Shown here: positions 34,566-43,242 of the stretch, in pieces
Position numbering within the stretch: position 1 is the stretch's first letter
Layout of the letters: each line of letters starts with the position of its first letter
Source of the DNA: JAHEEL01 sp963836085
GTDB lineage: Bacteria > Actinomycetota > Acidimicrobiia > Spongiisociales > UBA5794
Reading direction: 5' to 3'
Assembly: GCA_963836085.1 (NCBI GenBank)
Contig: CAWIHT010000011.1
Coordinates: 248,001-312,000 of the forward strand
Length of the DNA stretch: 64,000 nucleotides
Program-made: the position numbers and the translations under genes
Notes under the pieces: generated by a model
Database searches by the model: none
Told to the model about the DNA's origin: nothing
The model's input: the letters and a program-made list of their open reading frames with translations, nothing else

Positions 34566-36116
34566 CTACAGCGGGATGTTTCCGTGCTTCCTCGGAGGCA
34601 TCGCTTCTCTCTTGTTGCGGAGCATCGCAAGAGCACGGATCAGGCGCGGCCGGGTCTCGCGGGCCTCGATCACGTCGTCGATGTAGCCCCGTTCGGCTGC
34701 GACATACGGATTGTTGAAGCGGTCCTCGTATTCGTCGATCAGGCGCTGCCGTTCGACTTCCGGATCGTCGGCTTCGCGCAAGTCCTTGCGGTGGATGATG
34801 TTCACGGCCCCGGGCGCGCCCATCACGGCGATCTCCGCCGTGGGCCAGGCGAACACGACGTCGGCCCGGATGGCACGAGCATTCATCACCAAGAACGCTC
34901 CGCCGTAGGCCTTGCGCGTGATGACCGTGACCCGAGGGACGGTCGCCTCGGAGAATGCGTAGAGCAGTTTGGCGCCGTGGCGAATGATGCCGTTGTGCTC
35001 CTGACCGACGCCAGGAAGGAAGCCAGGAACGTCGACCAGCGTGACGAGCGGGATGTTGAACGCGTCACAGAAGCGCACGAATCGAGCCCCCTTGGAGGAA
35101 GCATCGATGTCCAGCGTTCCTGCAAGCGCCGCGGGTTGATTCCCGACGATGCCGACGGTGTAGCCGTCGAGTCTCGCGAAGCCGACGATCATGTTCGGGG
35201 CGAAATGCTCGTGGACTTGGTAGAACTCGCCGTCGTCAACGATCGCTTCGACAACATCGACCATGTCGTACGGCTGATTCGGCGAGTCAGGAACAATCGT
35301 TGTGAGGAGTTCGTCCATCCGTTCCGCGCGATCGAGCGGTGTGAAGAACGGTGCGACCTCCATGTTGTTTTGCGGGAGGAACGACAGGAGGTAGCGCACT
35401 TCATCCATGGCTGAGCGATCGTCGGGAACCACGAAGTGGGTGACCCCTGATCGGGTGGCATGCGCGTGGGCGCCGCCGAGTTCTTCCATCGTGACGTCTT
35501 CGCCGGTGACGGTCTTGATGACTTCCGGACCCGTGATGAACAGGTGGGACGTCTCTTCGACCTGGTAGACGAAGTCGGTGATGGCCGGCGAGTAGACGGC
35601 GCCGCCAGCGCACGGACCCATGATGACCGAGATCTGCGGGATGACGCCGGAGGCTCGCACGTTGCGCTCAAAGATGCGCCCGTAGCCGTGCAGAGCTGCG
35701 ACTCCTTCTTGGATCCGTGCTCCACCCGAGTCCTTGATGCCGACGAGGGGAGCGCCGTTGCTCATGGCGAGATCCATGACCTTGCAGATCTTGTCGGCGA
35801 CGGCGGCTCCGAGGCTGCCGCCGTAGGCGGTGAAGTCCTCGGCGAACAGGAAGACCGTCCGCCCGTCCACCGTGCCGTATCCGGTGATGACCGCGTCCCC
35901 AGGCGGCCGGTGGTCCTCGACGCCGAAGCCGGCGGCATGATGCCGGACCAGCATGTCCAGTTCCTGGAAGGAATCCTTGTCGAGGAGGAGTTCGATCCGC
36001 TCCCGTGCCGTGAGCTTGCCGAGGTCGTGCTGACGATCGATGGCGCGCTGGTTTGCGGGCGCGAGGGCCTCCTCGCGGAGGCGGCGCAGCTTCTTGATGC
36101 GGTCTTCGGTGCTCAC
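34566..36116 (-). CDS. Propionyl/acyl-CoA carboxylase beta subunit (carboxyltransferase)
   Basis: 516 residues. Carboxyltransferase of the PccB/AccD5 type: GKLTARERIELLLDKDSF, VFLFAEDFTAYGGSLG, IKDSGGARIQEGVAAL, MGPCAGGAVYSPAITDF and the C-terminal GAPGAVNIIHRKDL. A GTG at 36116 preceded by GGGAGAG is taken as the start because family members begin here; an ATG at 36146 would add 10 residues. It pairs with the biotin carboxylase subunit at 31836 on the same strand. It is divergent from biotin ligase, whose product biotinylates the BCCP. Confidence 0.94.
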   Translation of the reverse strand: MSTEDRIKKLRRLREEALAPANQRAIDRQHDLGKLTARERIELLLDKDSFQELDMLVRHHAAGFGVEDHRPPGDAVITGYGTVDGRTVFLFAEDFTAYGGSLGAAVADKICKVMDLAMSNGAPLVGIKDSGGARIQEGVAALHGYGRIFERNVRASGVIPQISVIMGPCAGGAVYSPAITDFVYQVEETSHLFITGPEVIKTVTGEDVTMEELGGAHAHATRSGVTHFVVPDDRSAMDEVRYLLSFLPQNNMEVAPFFTPLDRAERMDELLTTIVPDSPNQPYDMVDVVEAIVDDGEFYQVHEHFAPNMIVGFARLDGYTVGIVGNQPAALAGTLDIDASSKGARFVRFCDAFNIPLVTLVDVPGFLPGVGQEHNGIIRHGAKLLYAFSEATVPRVTVITRKAYGGAFLVMNARAIRADVVFAWPTAEIAVMGAPGAVNIIHRKDLREADDPEVERQRLIDEYEDRFNNPYVAAERGYIDDVIEARETRPRLIRALAMLRNKREAMPPRKHGNIPL

Positions 36117-36158
36117 AACTCTCCCGGTAGTCTCACATTCGACCATCGAGGTGGACGG

Positions 36159-36872
36159 TTGGCTACACCATACGCAATTGTCGAACTCCACTCGGCACAT
36201 TCCACACAGGACGAAGCGCGCTCCCGTCGTGCGCGCGACATCCCGGTTCTGGTCGTCGCCCGTCACCAACCTGCGGGGCGCGGCCGGCTCGGGCGCGACT
36301 GGGTCGAGCCTGATCTGGCTTTGTTCTCTTCGATCGCGTTCGAGCCGGCATGGCCGGTCGGTGCCTGGGGTCGTATCCCGCTCGTTGCCGGTTTGGCGGT
36401 GAAGGAGGCGATCGATGCATCGTTCGGCATTGACGTTGGGCTGCGGTGGCCGAACGATGTGGTCCTCCCAACAGGGAAGGTTGGTGGCCTTCTCGCCGAG
36501 TCGAGCGGCAGCACGGTCGTGGTCGGGTGCGGGATCAACCTGGTGTGGGATGCGCCGGTCCCGGGTGCTGCGGCGCTCCATCATGATCTGGCCGAGGCCG
36601 GTCGACCGCTCGACCTCGCCGTCGCCTGGGTCGATCGCTTCTTCGATCGTCTGACTCGGCCTCCCGACGACTGGGGCATCGACGAGTACCGGCGGTCATG
36701 TGTGACGATCGGCCGATCGGTTTCGTACGCCGCCGGTACCGGGAGGGCCCGCTCGATTTCAGAGGATGGCGCCCTCGTCATCGAGACGCCCACCGGGCCG
36801 GTCAGTGTGACAAGCGGCGAAGTGCGTCTGCATGACCCGGCTACGATTCCGTTCGATCGGGGAGGTTCATGA
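36159..36872 (+). CDS. birA: Biotin-[acetyl-CoA carboxylase] ligase
   Basis: 237 residues, catalytic domain only, with no N-terminal DNA-binding helix-turn-helix, so it is not a repressor. Motifs: AGRGRLGRDWVEP for biotin/ATP, RWPNDVVLPTGKVGGLLAE with the conserved Lys, and VVVGCGINLVWD. The only start consistent with the family is a TTG at 36159 preceded by GAGGTGG; the open frame upstream runs in antisense to the carboxyltransferase gene and is not similar. It attaches biotin to the BCCP domain encoded at 31836. Its stop overlaps the epimerase start (ATGA). Confidence 0.9.
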   Translation: MATPYAIVELHSAHSTQDEARSRRARDIPVLVVARHQPAGRGRLGRDWVEPDLALFSSIAFEPAWPVGAWGRIPLVAGLAVKEAIDASFGIDVGLRWPNDVVLPTGKVGGLLAESSGSTVVVGCGINLVWDAPVPGAAALHHDLAEAGRPLDLAVAWVDRFFDRLTRPPDDWGIDEYRRSCVTIGRSVSYAAGTGRARSISEDGALVIETPTGPVSVTSGEVRLHDPATIPFDRGGS

Positions 36873-37813
36873 GCATCGGCAAAGCAGTGGTCACCGGCGG
36901 GGCGGGCTTCATCGGATCGAACCTGGTGAGTCGGCTCATCGACGAAGGCACCGAGGTGCTCGTCGTCGATGATCTTTCGAGTGGCACGCTGTCGCGGCTC
37001 GCCGAGGTCCGAGCGAGGGGTCGGGTCCACTTCCACCAGATCGACATTCGATCGCCGGAACTCCGGGACGTCTTCATTGGGTTCGCTCCCCAGATCGTCT
37101 TCCATCTTGCGGCCCAGATCGATGTGCGCTCTTCGGTCGCAGACCCGATCGGCGACGCGTCGACCAATGTGCTCGGCACGATCAACGTCCTGGTCGCCGC
37201 GCGCGACGCCGGGGTCGAGCGGATCGTCTTCTCGTCGTCCGGCGGAGCGACGTTCGGAGATACCTCGATCATCCCGACGCCCGAGTCGGTCGAGCGGAAG
37301 CCGGATTCGCCATACGGTGTCGCGAAGAAGGTCGTCGACGACTACTTCGACTACTTCCGTCGTTCCGCTGGTCTCGACTACGTGTCGCTTGGATTTGCCA
37401 ACGTCTACGGGCCCGGGCAGGACCCCGCGGGCGAGGCGGGTGTGGTCGCGATCTTCAGCAGCGACTTGCTCGGTGGCCGCACCCCGACCATCTACGGCGA
37501 CGGCATGCAGACCCGCGACTACGTCTTCGTCGAGGATGTCACCGACGCGCTCTGGCGAGCTGCGCTGATGGGCGGCGGGCGGTACTTCAACATCGGCACC
37601 GGGATCGAGACCACCGTGGCGAGTCTCTACGAGCGAATGGCGAAGATCGCCGGCTCGTCGGCACGACCAAATCATGCCGCGGCGCGCGCCGGCGAGCAAC
37701 GACGTTCGTGTCTTGACGCATCTGCGGCACGCGACGCGCTCGGCTGGCAACCGTGGACGAGCCTCGAAGACGGCCTCGTCCAGACGATCGACTGGTTCAG
37801 GAACCACCCCTAG
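36869..37813 (+). CDS. NAD-dependent sugar epimerase/dehydratase
   Basis: 314 residues of the extended short-chain dehydrogenase family. Rossmann motif VTGGAGFIGSNLVSRL at the N-terminus, then VFSSSGGATFGD and catalytic Tyr-Lys in SPYGVAKKVVDDYF, with LGFANVYGPGQ. It resembles UDP-glucose 4-epimerase. It would make nucleotide sugars for surface glycans. The start overlaps the biotin-ligase stop. Its stop overlaps the Fpg stop in CTAG. Confidence 0.92.
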   Translation: MSIGKAVVTGGAGFIGSNLVSRLIDEGTEVLVVDDLSSGTLSRLAEVRARGRVHFHQIDIRSPELRDVFIGFAPQIVFHLAAQIDVRSSVADPIGDASTNVLGTINVLVAARDAGVERIVFSSSGGATFGDTSIIPTPESVERKPDSPYGVAKKVVDDYFDYFRRSAGLDYVSLGFANVYGPGQDPAGEAGVVAIFSSDLLGGRTPTIYGDGMQTRDYVFVEDVTDALWRAALMGGGRYFNIGTGIETTVASLYERMAKIAGSSARPNHAAARAGEQRRSCLDASAARDALGWQPWTSLEDGLVQTIDWFRNHP

Positions 37814-38691
37814 CGAGTGTCATCCAGGTGCTTCGGCCGGTCGTCCTTGAGGAGCCGGGAGAGCGCGCGATCTGCCAGGATCCGTCCGCCCGTCTGGCAC
37901 CCTGCGCAGTAGTTCGTCTCACGGCCGACGTGCACGATGCGTTGCACCGGCGCACCGCACTCCGGGCATGGCCGGCCGTGCTTTCCATGTACGGCCATGT
38001 CGGGGTGGAAGGCCGTGATCTTCGTTGGGAAACCGTCACCGACTTCGGAGACGCGGACATCAGTCCAGTGACGCAGCGTTTCGACGGCTGCCGCATGCAG
38101 GCGGGCGACCTCGTCCTCGTCGAGATTGGTGCTCATCTGTGTCGGCGAGAGCCGCGCCGCCCAGAGGATCTCATCGGCGAAGGCCCCGCCGACGCCCGAG
38201 AACAGATGGGGATCACTTAGCGTCCGCTTGAGCGTGTGGCGCTCCCTCGAGAGCCGTTCGCCAAACTCCTCACTGGTGAGATCGCTGATCTCAACCCCTC
38301 CGGGGTCGAGCGCACCGAGTCCGTCAGCGTCGACGAGGTGGATCGATGCACGGCGCTTCGTCCCCGCCTCAGTCAACAGCAACGTCCCTCCGGTGAAGTC
38401 AAGTGCCGCCAGACCCGAGCGCTTCGGGATCGGCGCGTCCGAACCGAGCCACGTGAACCGACCGGCAACCATCAGGTGAATCACGATCGAGAGGCCGTCG
38501 TCCAGGCTGATCACGATCCGCTTCCCGAGGCGGGTCACCTCGACGACCGGGACATCGACAACACGGTCGATCGGTGGGTCGTACGTCTTGAGCGACGAGA
38601 AACTCTGGATCCGGACCCGGAGCAGCGACTCTCCGACGATCCGCGGTCGGAGGGCAGCAAGGTAGGCCTCGATCTCAGGGAGTTCAGGCAC
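37810..38691 (-). CDS. Fpg/Nei-family DNA glycosylase
   Basis: 293 residues. N-terminal MPELPEIEAYLAAL holds the catalytic Pro and Glu; the helix-two-turn-helix region (SDPHLFSGVGGAFADEILW) and the C-terminal zinc finger CPECG ... CAGCQTGGRILADRALSRLL are intact. It excises oxidised bases. The usual Fpg zinc finger is present, but 8-oxoguanine versus other specificity cannot be read. The start at 38691 is right beside an intergenic repeat that follows cofE. Confidence 0.9.
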   Translation of the reverse strand: MPELPEIEAYLAALRPRIVGESLLRVRIQSFSSLKTYDPPIDRVVDVPVVEVTRLGKRIVISLDDGLSIVIHLMVAGRFTWLGSDAPIPKRSGLAALDFTGGTLLLTEAGTKRRASIHLVDADGLGALDPGGVEISDLTSEEFGERLSRERHTLKRTLSDPHLFSGVGGAFADEILWAARLSPTQMSTNLDEDEVARLHAAAVETLRHWTDVRVSEVGDGFPTKITAFHPDMAVHGKHGRPCPECGAPVQRIVHVGRETNYCAGCQTGGRILADRALSRLLKDDRPKHLDDTR

Positions 38692-38704
38692 GCCGACCTT
38701 CCAT

Positions 38705-38796
38705 CTGCGAGCTACCAGCTTCCAGCTCCGAGACCCCGAACGCGTCGCGTCGAACCAGCGCTTCTTGCTGGTAGTTGGAGACCGGTAGCTCGCAGC
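38705..38796. repeat. Intergenic palindromic repeat, copy A
   Basis: It fills the cofE-fpg spacer. The ends form a perfect 12-bp inverted repeat, CTGCGAGCTACC (38705-38716) and GGTAGCTCGCAG (38784-38795). An inner pair, ACCAGC (38714-38719) and GCTGGT (38767-38772), could also pair. It shares GAGCTACCAGCT with copies C and D, and GTAGCTCGCAGC with copy C. It begins at the cofE stop codon. Confidence 0.8.
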
Positions 38797-39492
38797 TCAC
38801 CGGAAGAGGTCCTCTGCTGGGGGGCGGACGAGGTCGATGGCTCGGCCGTCTCCGATGAGATCAAGTCCGCGGACGACGGCTACCGGGACGGCATCGGCCT
38901 TGCCCATAGCCAGGTCGGCGGCTGCAGCGATTTCGTCGACGATGGCGATCTCGGTCACGCTCATCAATCGGTCGGTAGCATCCGGTTGTCCTCGGAGGTC
39001 GAGGATCGCGGGCAGACCGGAGACCCCGATGGCGACGTCGACGAGGCCCCGTCGCCACGGACGACCAAACGTGTCGGTGACCACCACCGCGATCTCGGTT
39101 CCGGTGGCCCGTTCGAGTCGCATCCGGAGGCGGTGCGCCGAGCGATCCGGGTCGATCGGTAGCAGCACGGCGTACCCGTCGGCGACGTTCGACCGGTCAA
39201 CGCCGGCATTCGCGCAGATGAACCCATGCTCGGTCTGGGTGATGACCAGGTCGCCTCTGCGTCGTAGGATCGCTCGCGCCTCCCGCTCGGCCAATTCGCG
39301 ATACCCACGGTCGTCGGCGACGGGCTCGATCCGGCCCTCCGACTTCGATACCACTTTGTGGGTGACCACAACGACATCGCGGTTGTGGAGGGCGATCGCT
39401 GACACGGTGAGTCCGTCGAGGATGAGGGCAGCCAGATCGTCGCCGGAGGCGACTTCGGGGATGCCCCGGATCGGGTGGATCTCGATGCTCAC
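38797..39492 (-). CDS. cofE: F420-0:gamma-glutamyl ligase
   Basis: 231 residues. It adds glutamates to coenzyme F420-0. Visible motifs: IHPIRGIPEV at the start, VVVVTHKVVSKSEGR, ITQTEHGFICANAGVDRSN, and the VTDTFGRPWRRGLVDVAIG loop. The GTG at 39492 overlaps the cofD TGA (GTGA). It is the ligase domain only; the nitroreductase-like C-terminal domain of mycobacterial FbiB is absent. The partner cofD precedes it. Confidence 0.94.
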   Translation of the reverse strand: MSIEIHPIRGIPEVASGDDLAALILDGLTVSAIALHNRDVVVVTHKVVSKSEGRIEPVADDRGYRELAEREARAILRRRGDLVITQTEHGFICANAGVDRSNVADGYAVLLPIDPDRSAHRLRMRLERATGTEIAVVVTDTFGRPWRRGLVDVAIGVSGLPAILDLRGQPDATDRLMSVTEIAIVDEIAAAADLAMGKADAVPVAVVRGLDLIGDGRAIDLVRPPAEDLFR

Positions 39493-40451
39493 GCGAACGC
39501 TCCGTGAAACCATTGAGCGAATCGCCCGGCAGCGTCTCCGGCAGCCAGGCGAGTATCTGCGACATGGACATCGACCGGTCCGGCAAGTTGCGCGGCCTCG
39601 TCTGCATCTCCCGTGTCGATGACGAGGTCGGTGATGAATCCCTCATAGGCAGCCAGAAGGCCTGCATTCCCGGGTGGATAGCCGAGTGACGCCATGACGC
39701 GGTCCGCCGGTCCCTTGAGGGCCTTCCCGTCGAACAGGGGACTGATTGCGACGACCCGCCGGTGGCGGGCGACGGCTTGAGCGATCCCGTCCACCGCGAG
39801 GATCGGTCCGATCGAGAGTGGCGGATTGGACGGGGCGATGACGATAAGCGCCGCGGCGTCGATGGCCTCGATTGTGCCCGGTGCGGGTGAAGCGTCGGCT
39901 GCGCCGGAGTACTCGATCTCGGTCACGACATCGCGATGCGCCCGCTCGACGAAGTACTCCTGGAAGGACAGCCATGATCCGTCGGCCGTTTGCAGACGGG
40001 TATGGACCGGGTCATCGGAGGAGGGGAGTACCGGGGTGTCGACCCCGAGAGCAGCGGCGATCGACGCGGTCGCTTCCGAGAGGGTCCCGCCGGACCGGAG
40101 GATGCGGGCACGGTTCAGGCATGTCGCGAGATCCCGGTCGCCGAGCCGGAACGACGTGTCGACGCCGATCGACTGAAGGTGATCCATCACTGCGAACGTA
40201 TCGTCGCGGATGCCCCACCCTTCGGGTCCTTCAATCCCCGCCAGGGTGTAGATCATCGTGTCGAGGTCGGCCGAGACGGGGACGCCGTACATGTGGTCGT
40301 CGTCGCCGACGTTGCCGATCACCTTCATCTGCGGTCCCCTGAGGATGTTCCGGAGGGACCGTGCAGCCCGTGCTCCGCCGACGCCTCCGGCGAGCAGAAC
40401 CGCGAAAGGATTGGAATATCTCGACTTCAAGCCTTGAATGGCGTCGTTCAT
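39489..40451 (-). CDS. cofD: 2-phospho-L-lactate (or phosphoenolpyruvate) transferase
   Basis: 320 residues. It transfers the phospho-acid moiety to Fo, giving (dehydro) F420-0. N-terminal LLAGGVGGARAARSLRNIL, then NVGDDDHMYGVPVSADLDT and GWGIRDDTF, all as in CofD/FbiA. The substrate in actinobacteria may be PEP. It is divergent from the big glycosyltransferase: its ATG (40451-40449) lies on the CATG that also contains a start of the opposite gene, so no promoter region separates them. Confidence 0.94.
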   Translation of the reverse strand: MNDAIQGLKSRYSNPFAVLLAGGVGGARAARSLRNILRGPQMKVIGNVGDDDHMYGVPVSADLDTMIYTLAGIEGPEGWGIRDDTFAVMDHLQSIGVDTSFRLGDRDLATCLNRARILRSGGTLSEATASIAAALGVDTPVLPSSDDPVHTRLQTADGSWLSFQEYFVERAHRDVVTEIEYSGAADASPAPGTIEAIDAAALIVIAPSNPPLSIGPILAVDGIAQAVARHRRVVAISPLFDGKALKGPADRVMASLGYPPGNAGLLAAYEGFITDLVIDTGDADEAAQLAGPVDVHVADTRLAAGDAAGRFAQWFHGAFA

Positions 40452-43242
40452 GTCATCTCCGGAGGGTGCACCCCCCACTTCAGTCGCGGCCGCGATCCTC
40501 GCGCGTAGCGGTACAGATCTCTCAACCACCATCGAAGCGGTTCGGCAGCAAGTGTACGGACCGCGCCGGTTGATCGTGGTCGGCGGGGAGAGCGACGCGC
40601 GCCGGATTGCGGTCGAACACGATGTTGGATGGATCGCAAACATCGGCGGCGTCGTGGACGCCTCCGACGACATGAGCCATGTCTGGATCGTGCGCGAGGG
40701 TGTGGAGCCCCGGCCGGATGCGCTCGGCGCTCTCGTCGACGCTGCGACCCGCCTCGACGCGTCGGTTGCCGGCTCGAAAGTACTCGACATCGACGATCCC
40801 GATCAGCTGCTCTCGGTCGGATTCGCAACCGACGTATTCGACTCGCCGTACACGGGCTTCGATGACGAGGAACGAGATCAGGGGCAGTACGACGTTGTCC
40901 GGGACGTAGCAGCCGTCAGCGGGCAATCCGTGTTGCTCCGCCTCGACCTGGCTCGCGGGCTCGGCGGGCCGGACCGCTCGATGGCGCCCTACGCCGCTGC
41001 CGTCGACTTCTGCCAGCGGGCGCGCCTCCGCGGTGCTCGCGTCATCGTGGTTCCTTCGTCCGAGGTGCTCGCCCGAGACATGTCGGGAAGCCTCGACCGG
41101 TGGCGAGAACGCGGAAGCCGCTTCCGGGCCATGACCAAGGTCTATGGGCCGACCACGCTGCTGTGGTCGCTCCCGATGGCGTTCCTCTCTGGCCTCCTTC
41201 AGTCGTTCCTCTCGCTGTTCCTCGGCCGTTGGCGGTTCTTCGACTGGTTGAAGGCGTGGGGCTGGTATCTCCTGAAGCTTCCGAGCACGCTCAGCGCCAG
41301 GAGCGCCGCTCGGCGCGGCCGCGTCGTCGGCGACGCCGAACTCTTCCGCTATCAAGTCAGCGGTTCCATCGCGCTCAAGCACGTCTTCGCCGAGTTGTCG
41401 GACCGCATCCGGAAGCGGCTCCCCGGCGACGACCGACTCTCGGTCGAAGCCATCGGCAGCGAGATCCGAAGGCCCTCGTTCATCGTCGGCGCCGTCGCCT
41501 TCCTCTTCGTGCTCATCGCGACGCGCAGCATCTGGACCGTCGGTCTCCCGGCTGTGGGATTCAGCCTGCCGTTCGTCGAATCGGGCGCCGACGCCGTGTC
41601 CGCCTATGCGGGGGGGTGGAATCCAGCCGGCTTGGGATCGGTTGAGCCACTTCGCCCGATCGTCGGAGTCGCCGGTGCGATCCAGACGATCCTCCTGGAC
41701 AACCGCCGCCTCGCCGAATTCGTGTTCACTGCCGGTTCGTGGCTTCTCGGGGTCTGGGGAACCGTTCGCCTGCTTCGGACGTGGGGGATTGCAGCCGTTG
41801 CCGGGACGCTTGCCGGTGTCGTGTACGTCGCCGGTTCTGGAGCCCAGGCGCTTGCCCAGCAGACGGGTGTTGGCATGGTCTTCGCCCTCGGCCTCATCCC
41901 ATGGGTGATCCGCTTCTCCCTTGCATCCATACCGGACTCGTGGCTCGCTCGTGCCGGCCGCATCGCCGGAGTCGCCGCTCTCGCCGGCGTTGTGGCCGTC
42001 CTCGCTCCGCTCGCTCTGCTGATCCCTCCGTTCGTCCTTCTGATCTGGGCCGCACTCAACCTGACGGACCGTGCCGCGTGGCGGGCGTTCGGCATCTCGG
42101 CGGCTGCCAGCGTTCTCGCCGTGCCGCTCCTCTTCCCTTGGCTCGGAACGGCCGATCTCGGCCGATTCCTCACCGATGGCACCGCCTTCTGGGCGATTCC
42201 CACCGCGACCGCGGCAGTGGCTGGTGTCGCGCTGCTGGCCACGCTGCTGTCTGCCCCGCGGCGGCTCGCTCTGGTTGCCGGTCTCGGCGGGATCGTTGGT
42301 GTCGCAGGAACGTTCCTTGCGAGAACCTCCGGATGGGATCTCGGCCGCGAAATCGAGGGCGCAGGTCTTGCGCTCCTGACCCTTGGTCTCGCCCTGGTCG
42401 TCGGACCGTCATTCGAAGCGATCACGCGGACTGTGGAAGTCGGTGGGTGGCGCCGCCTGATTGCGATCGTCTCGGTTGCCGCTTCGGTCTTCCTCGTGGC
42501 GGTTGCCGCCGTCACGATGATCGGCGGCCGCGCCGGATTCCCGGGCGACGAGTATCGGGATGCGTTCACGTTCTCGGCGGCCCGTCCGGGTGACCCGGCG
42601 ATGTCCCGCATCCTTGTGGTCGGCGCCCCCGGAGGCCTGCCGGGGGAGAACCGCATGGTCGACGGAGCCGCCTACCGCCTCGTCTCGGCTCCGATACCGG
42701 AGATGTGGGAGACCTACCTCCACGATGCTCGGGTCGGCGACGATGCCCTGTCTGAGGGGCTCGAGCAGATCACAGCCGGGGAGACGAAGCGAGCGGGGGA
42801 GATCCTTGCCACCTTCGGCGTTCGTTGGATCGTTGTGCTCGACGACGGCGAACTCGACCCGTTCGCCGATGCGTGGCGAACGGCGTTCGTCGGCCAACTG
42901 GACCTGGTCCCGCTCGGCGGTGGCCTGGATAACACGACCTTCGAGAACGAGGCGGAACTGCCGGTGCGGGCCGTCACGTCCGATGGGACGCCGTGGAGTC
43001 GGGCCGGCACCGGATACACCTCCGAATCGGGAACCCTTCGAAACCTCGAGGTTCGCGACAACGCCAATACCAGGTGGGGCCCGGGGGAGTGGCAGCAAGT
43101 CGACTGGGCAAACGGGATCCGCACCGTCGAGCCGACCGTCCAGTTCGATCCGATTGGTTCGCGTCGGAGTCAAGCGATCGGTGCTCTGGTGTGGCTCATC
43201 GCTCTCGGTGGTTTTGCCTGGACCGGGAGGAGATTCGGATGA
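40438..43242 (+). CDS. Giant membrane protein with N-terminal glycosyltransferase-like domain
   Basis: 934 residues. Residues from about 15 to 240 resemble a GT-A (family 2-like) domain: TSVAAAILARSGTDLSTTIE, then LIVVGGESDARRIA, DDPDQLLSVGFA and GGPDRSMAPYAAAVDFC. Then come at least ten membrane helices between about residues 240 and 700 and an extracellular C-terminal region. Such proteins assemble surface polysaccharides in actinobacteria. The start could be 40438 or an ATG at 40450, which overlaps the cofD start codon. Its stop overlaps the DUF5719 start. Confidence 0.75.
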   Translation: MASFMSSPEGAPPTSVAAAILARSGTDLSTTIEAVRQQVYGPRRLIVVGGESDARRIAVEHDVGWIANIGGVVDASDDMSHVWIVREGVEPRPDALGALVDAATRLDASVAGSKVLDIDDPDQLLSVGFATDVFDSPYTGFDDEERDQGQYDVVRDVAAVSGQSVLLRLDLARGLGGPDRSMAPYAAAVDFCQRARLRGARVIVVPSSEVLARDMSGSLDRWRERGSRFRAMTKVYGPTTLLWSLPMAFLSGLLQSFLSLFLGRWRFFDWLKAWGWYLLKLPSTLSARSAARRGRVVGDAELFRYQVSGSIALKHVFAELSDRIRKRLPGDDRLSVEAIGSEIRRPSFIVGAVAFLFVLIATRSIWTVGLPAVGFSLPFVESGADAVSAYAGGWNPAGLGSVEPLRPIVGVAGAIQTILLDNRRLAEFVFTAGSWLLGVWGTVRLLRTWGIAAVAGTLAGVVYVAGSGAQALAQQTGVGMVFALGLIPWVIRFSLASIPDSWLARAGRIAGVAALAGVVAVLAPLALLIPPFVLLIWAALNLTDRAAWRAFGISAAASVLAVPLLFPWLGTADLGRFLTDGTAFWAIPTATAAVAGVALLATLLSAPRRLALVAGLGGIVGVAGTFLARTSGWDLGREIEGAGLALLTLGLALVVGPSFEAITRTVEVGGWRRLIAIVSVAASVFLVAVAAVTMIGGRAGFPGDEYRDAFTFSAARPGDPAMSRILVVGAPGGLPGENRMVDGAAYRLVSAPIPEMWETYLHDARVGDDALSEGLEQITAGETKRAGEILATFGVRWIVVLDDGELDPFADAWRTAFVGQLDLVPLGGGLDNTTFENEAELPVRAVTSDGTPWSRAGTGYTSESGTLRNLEVRDNANTRWGPGEWQQVDWANGIRTVEPTVQFDPIGSRRSQAIGALVWLIALGGFAWTGRRFG

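Noticed and set aside
34056..35414. A 452-codon plus-strand frame across the lytic transglycosylase end and the carboxyltransferase
   Set aside because: The minus-strand carboxyltransferase has complete motifs; this frame has none.
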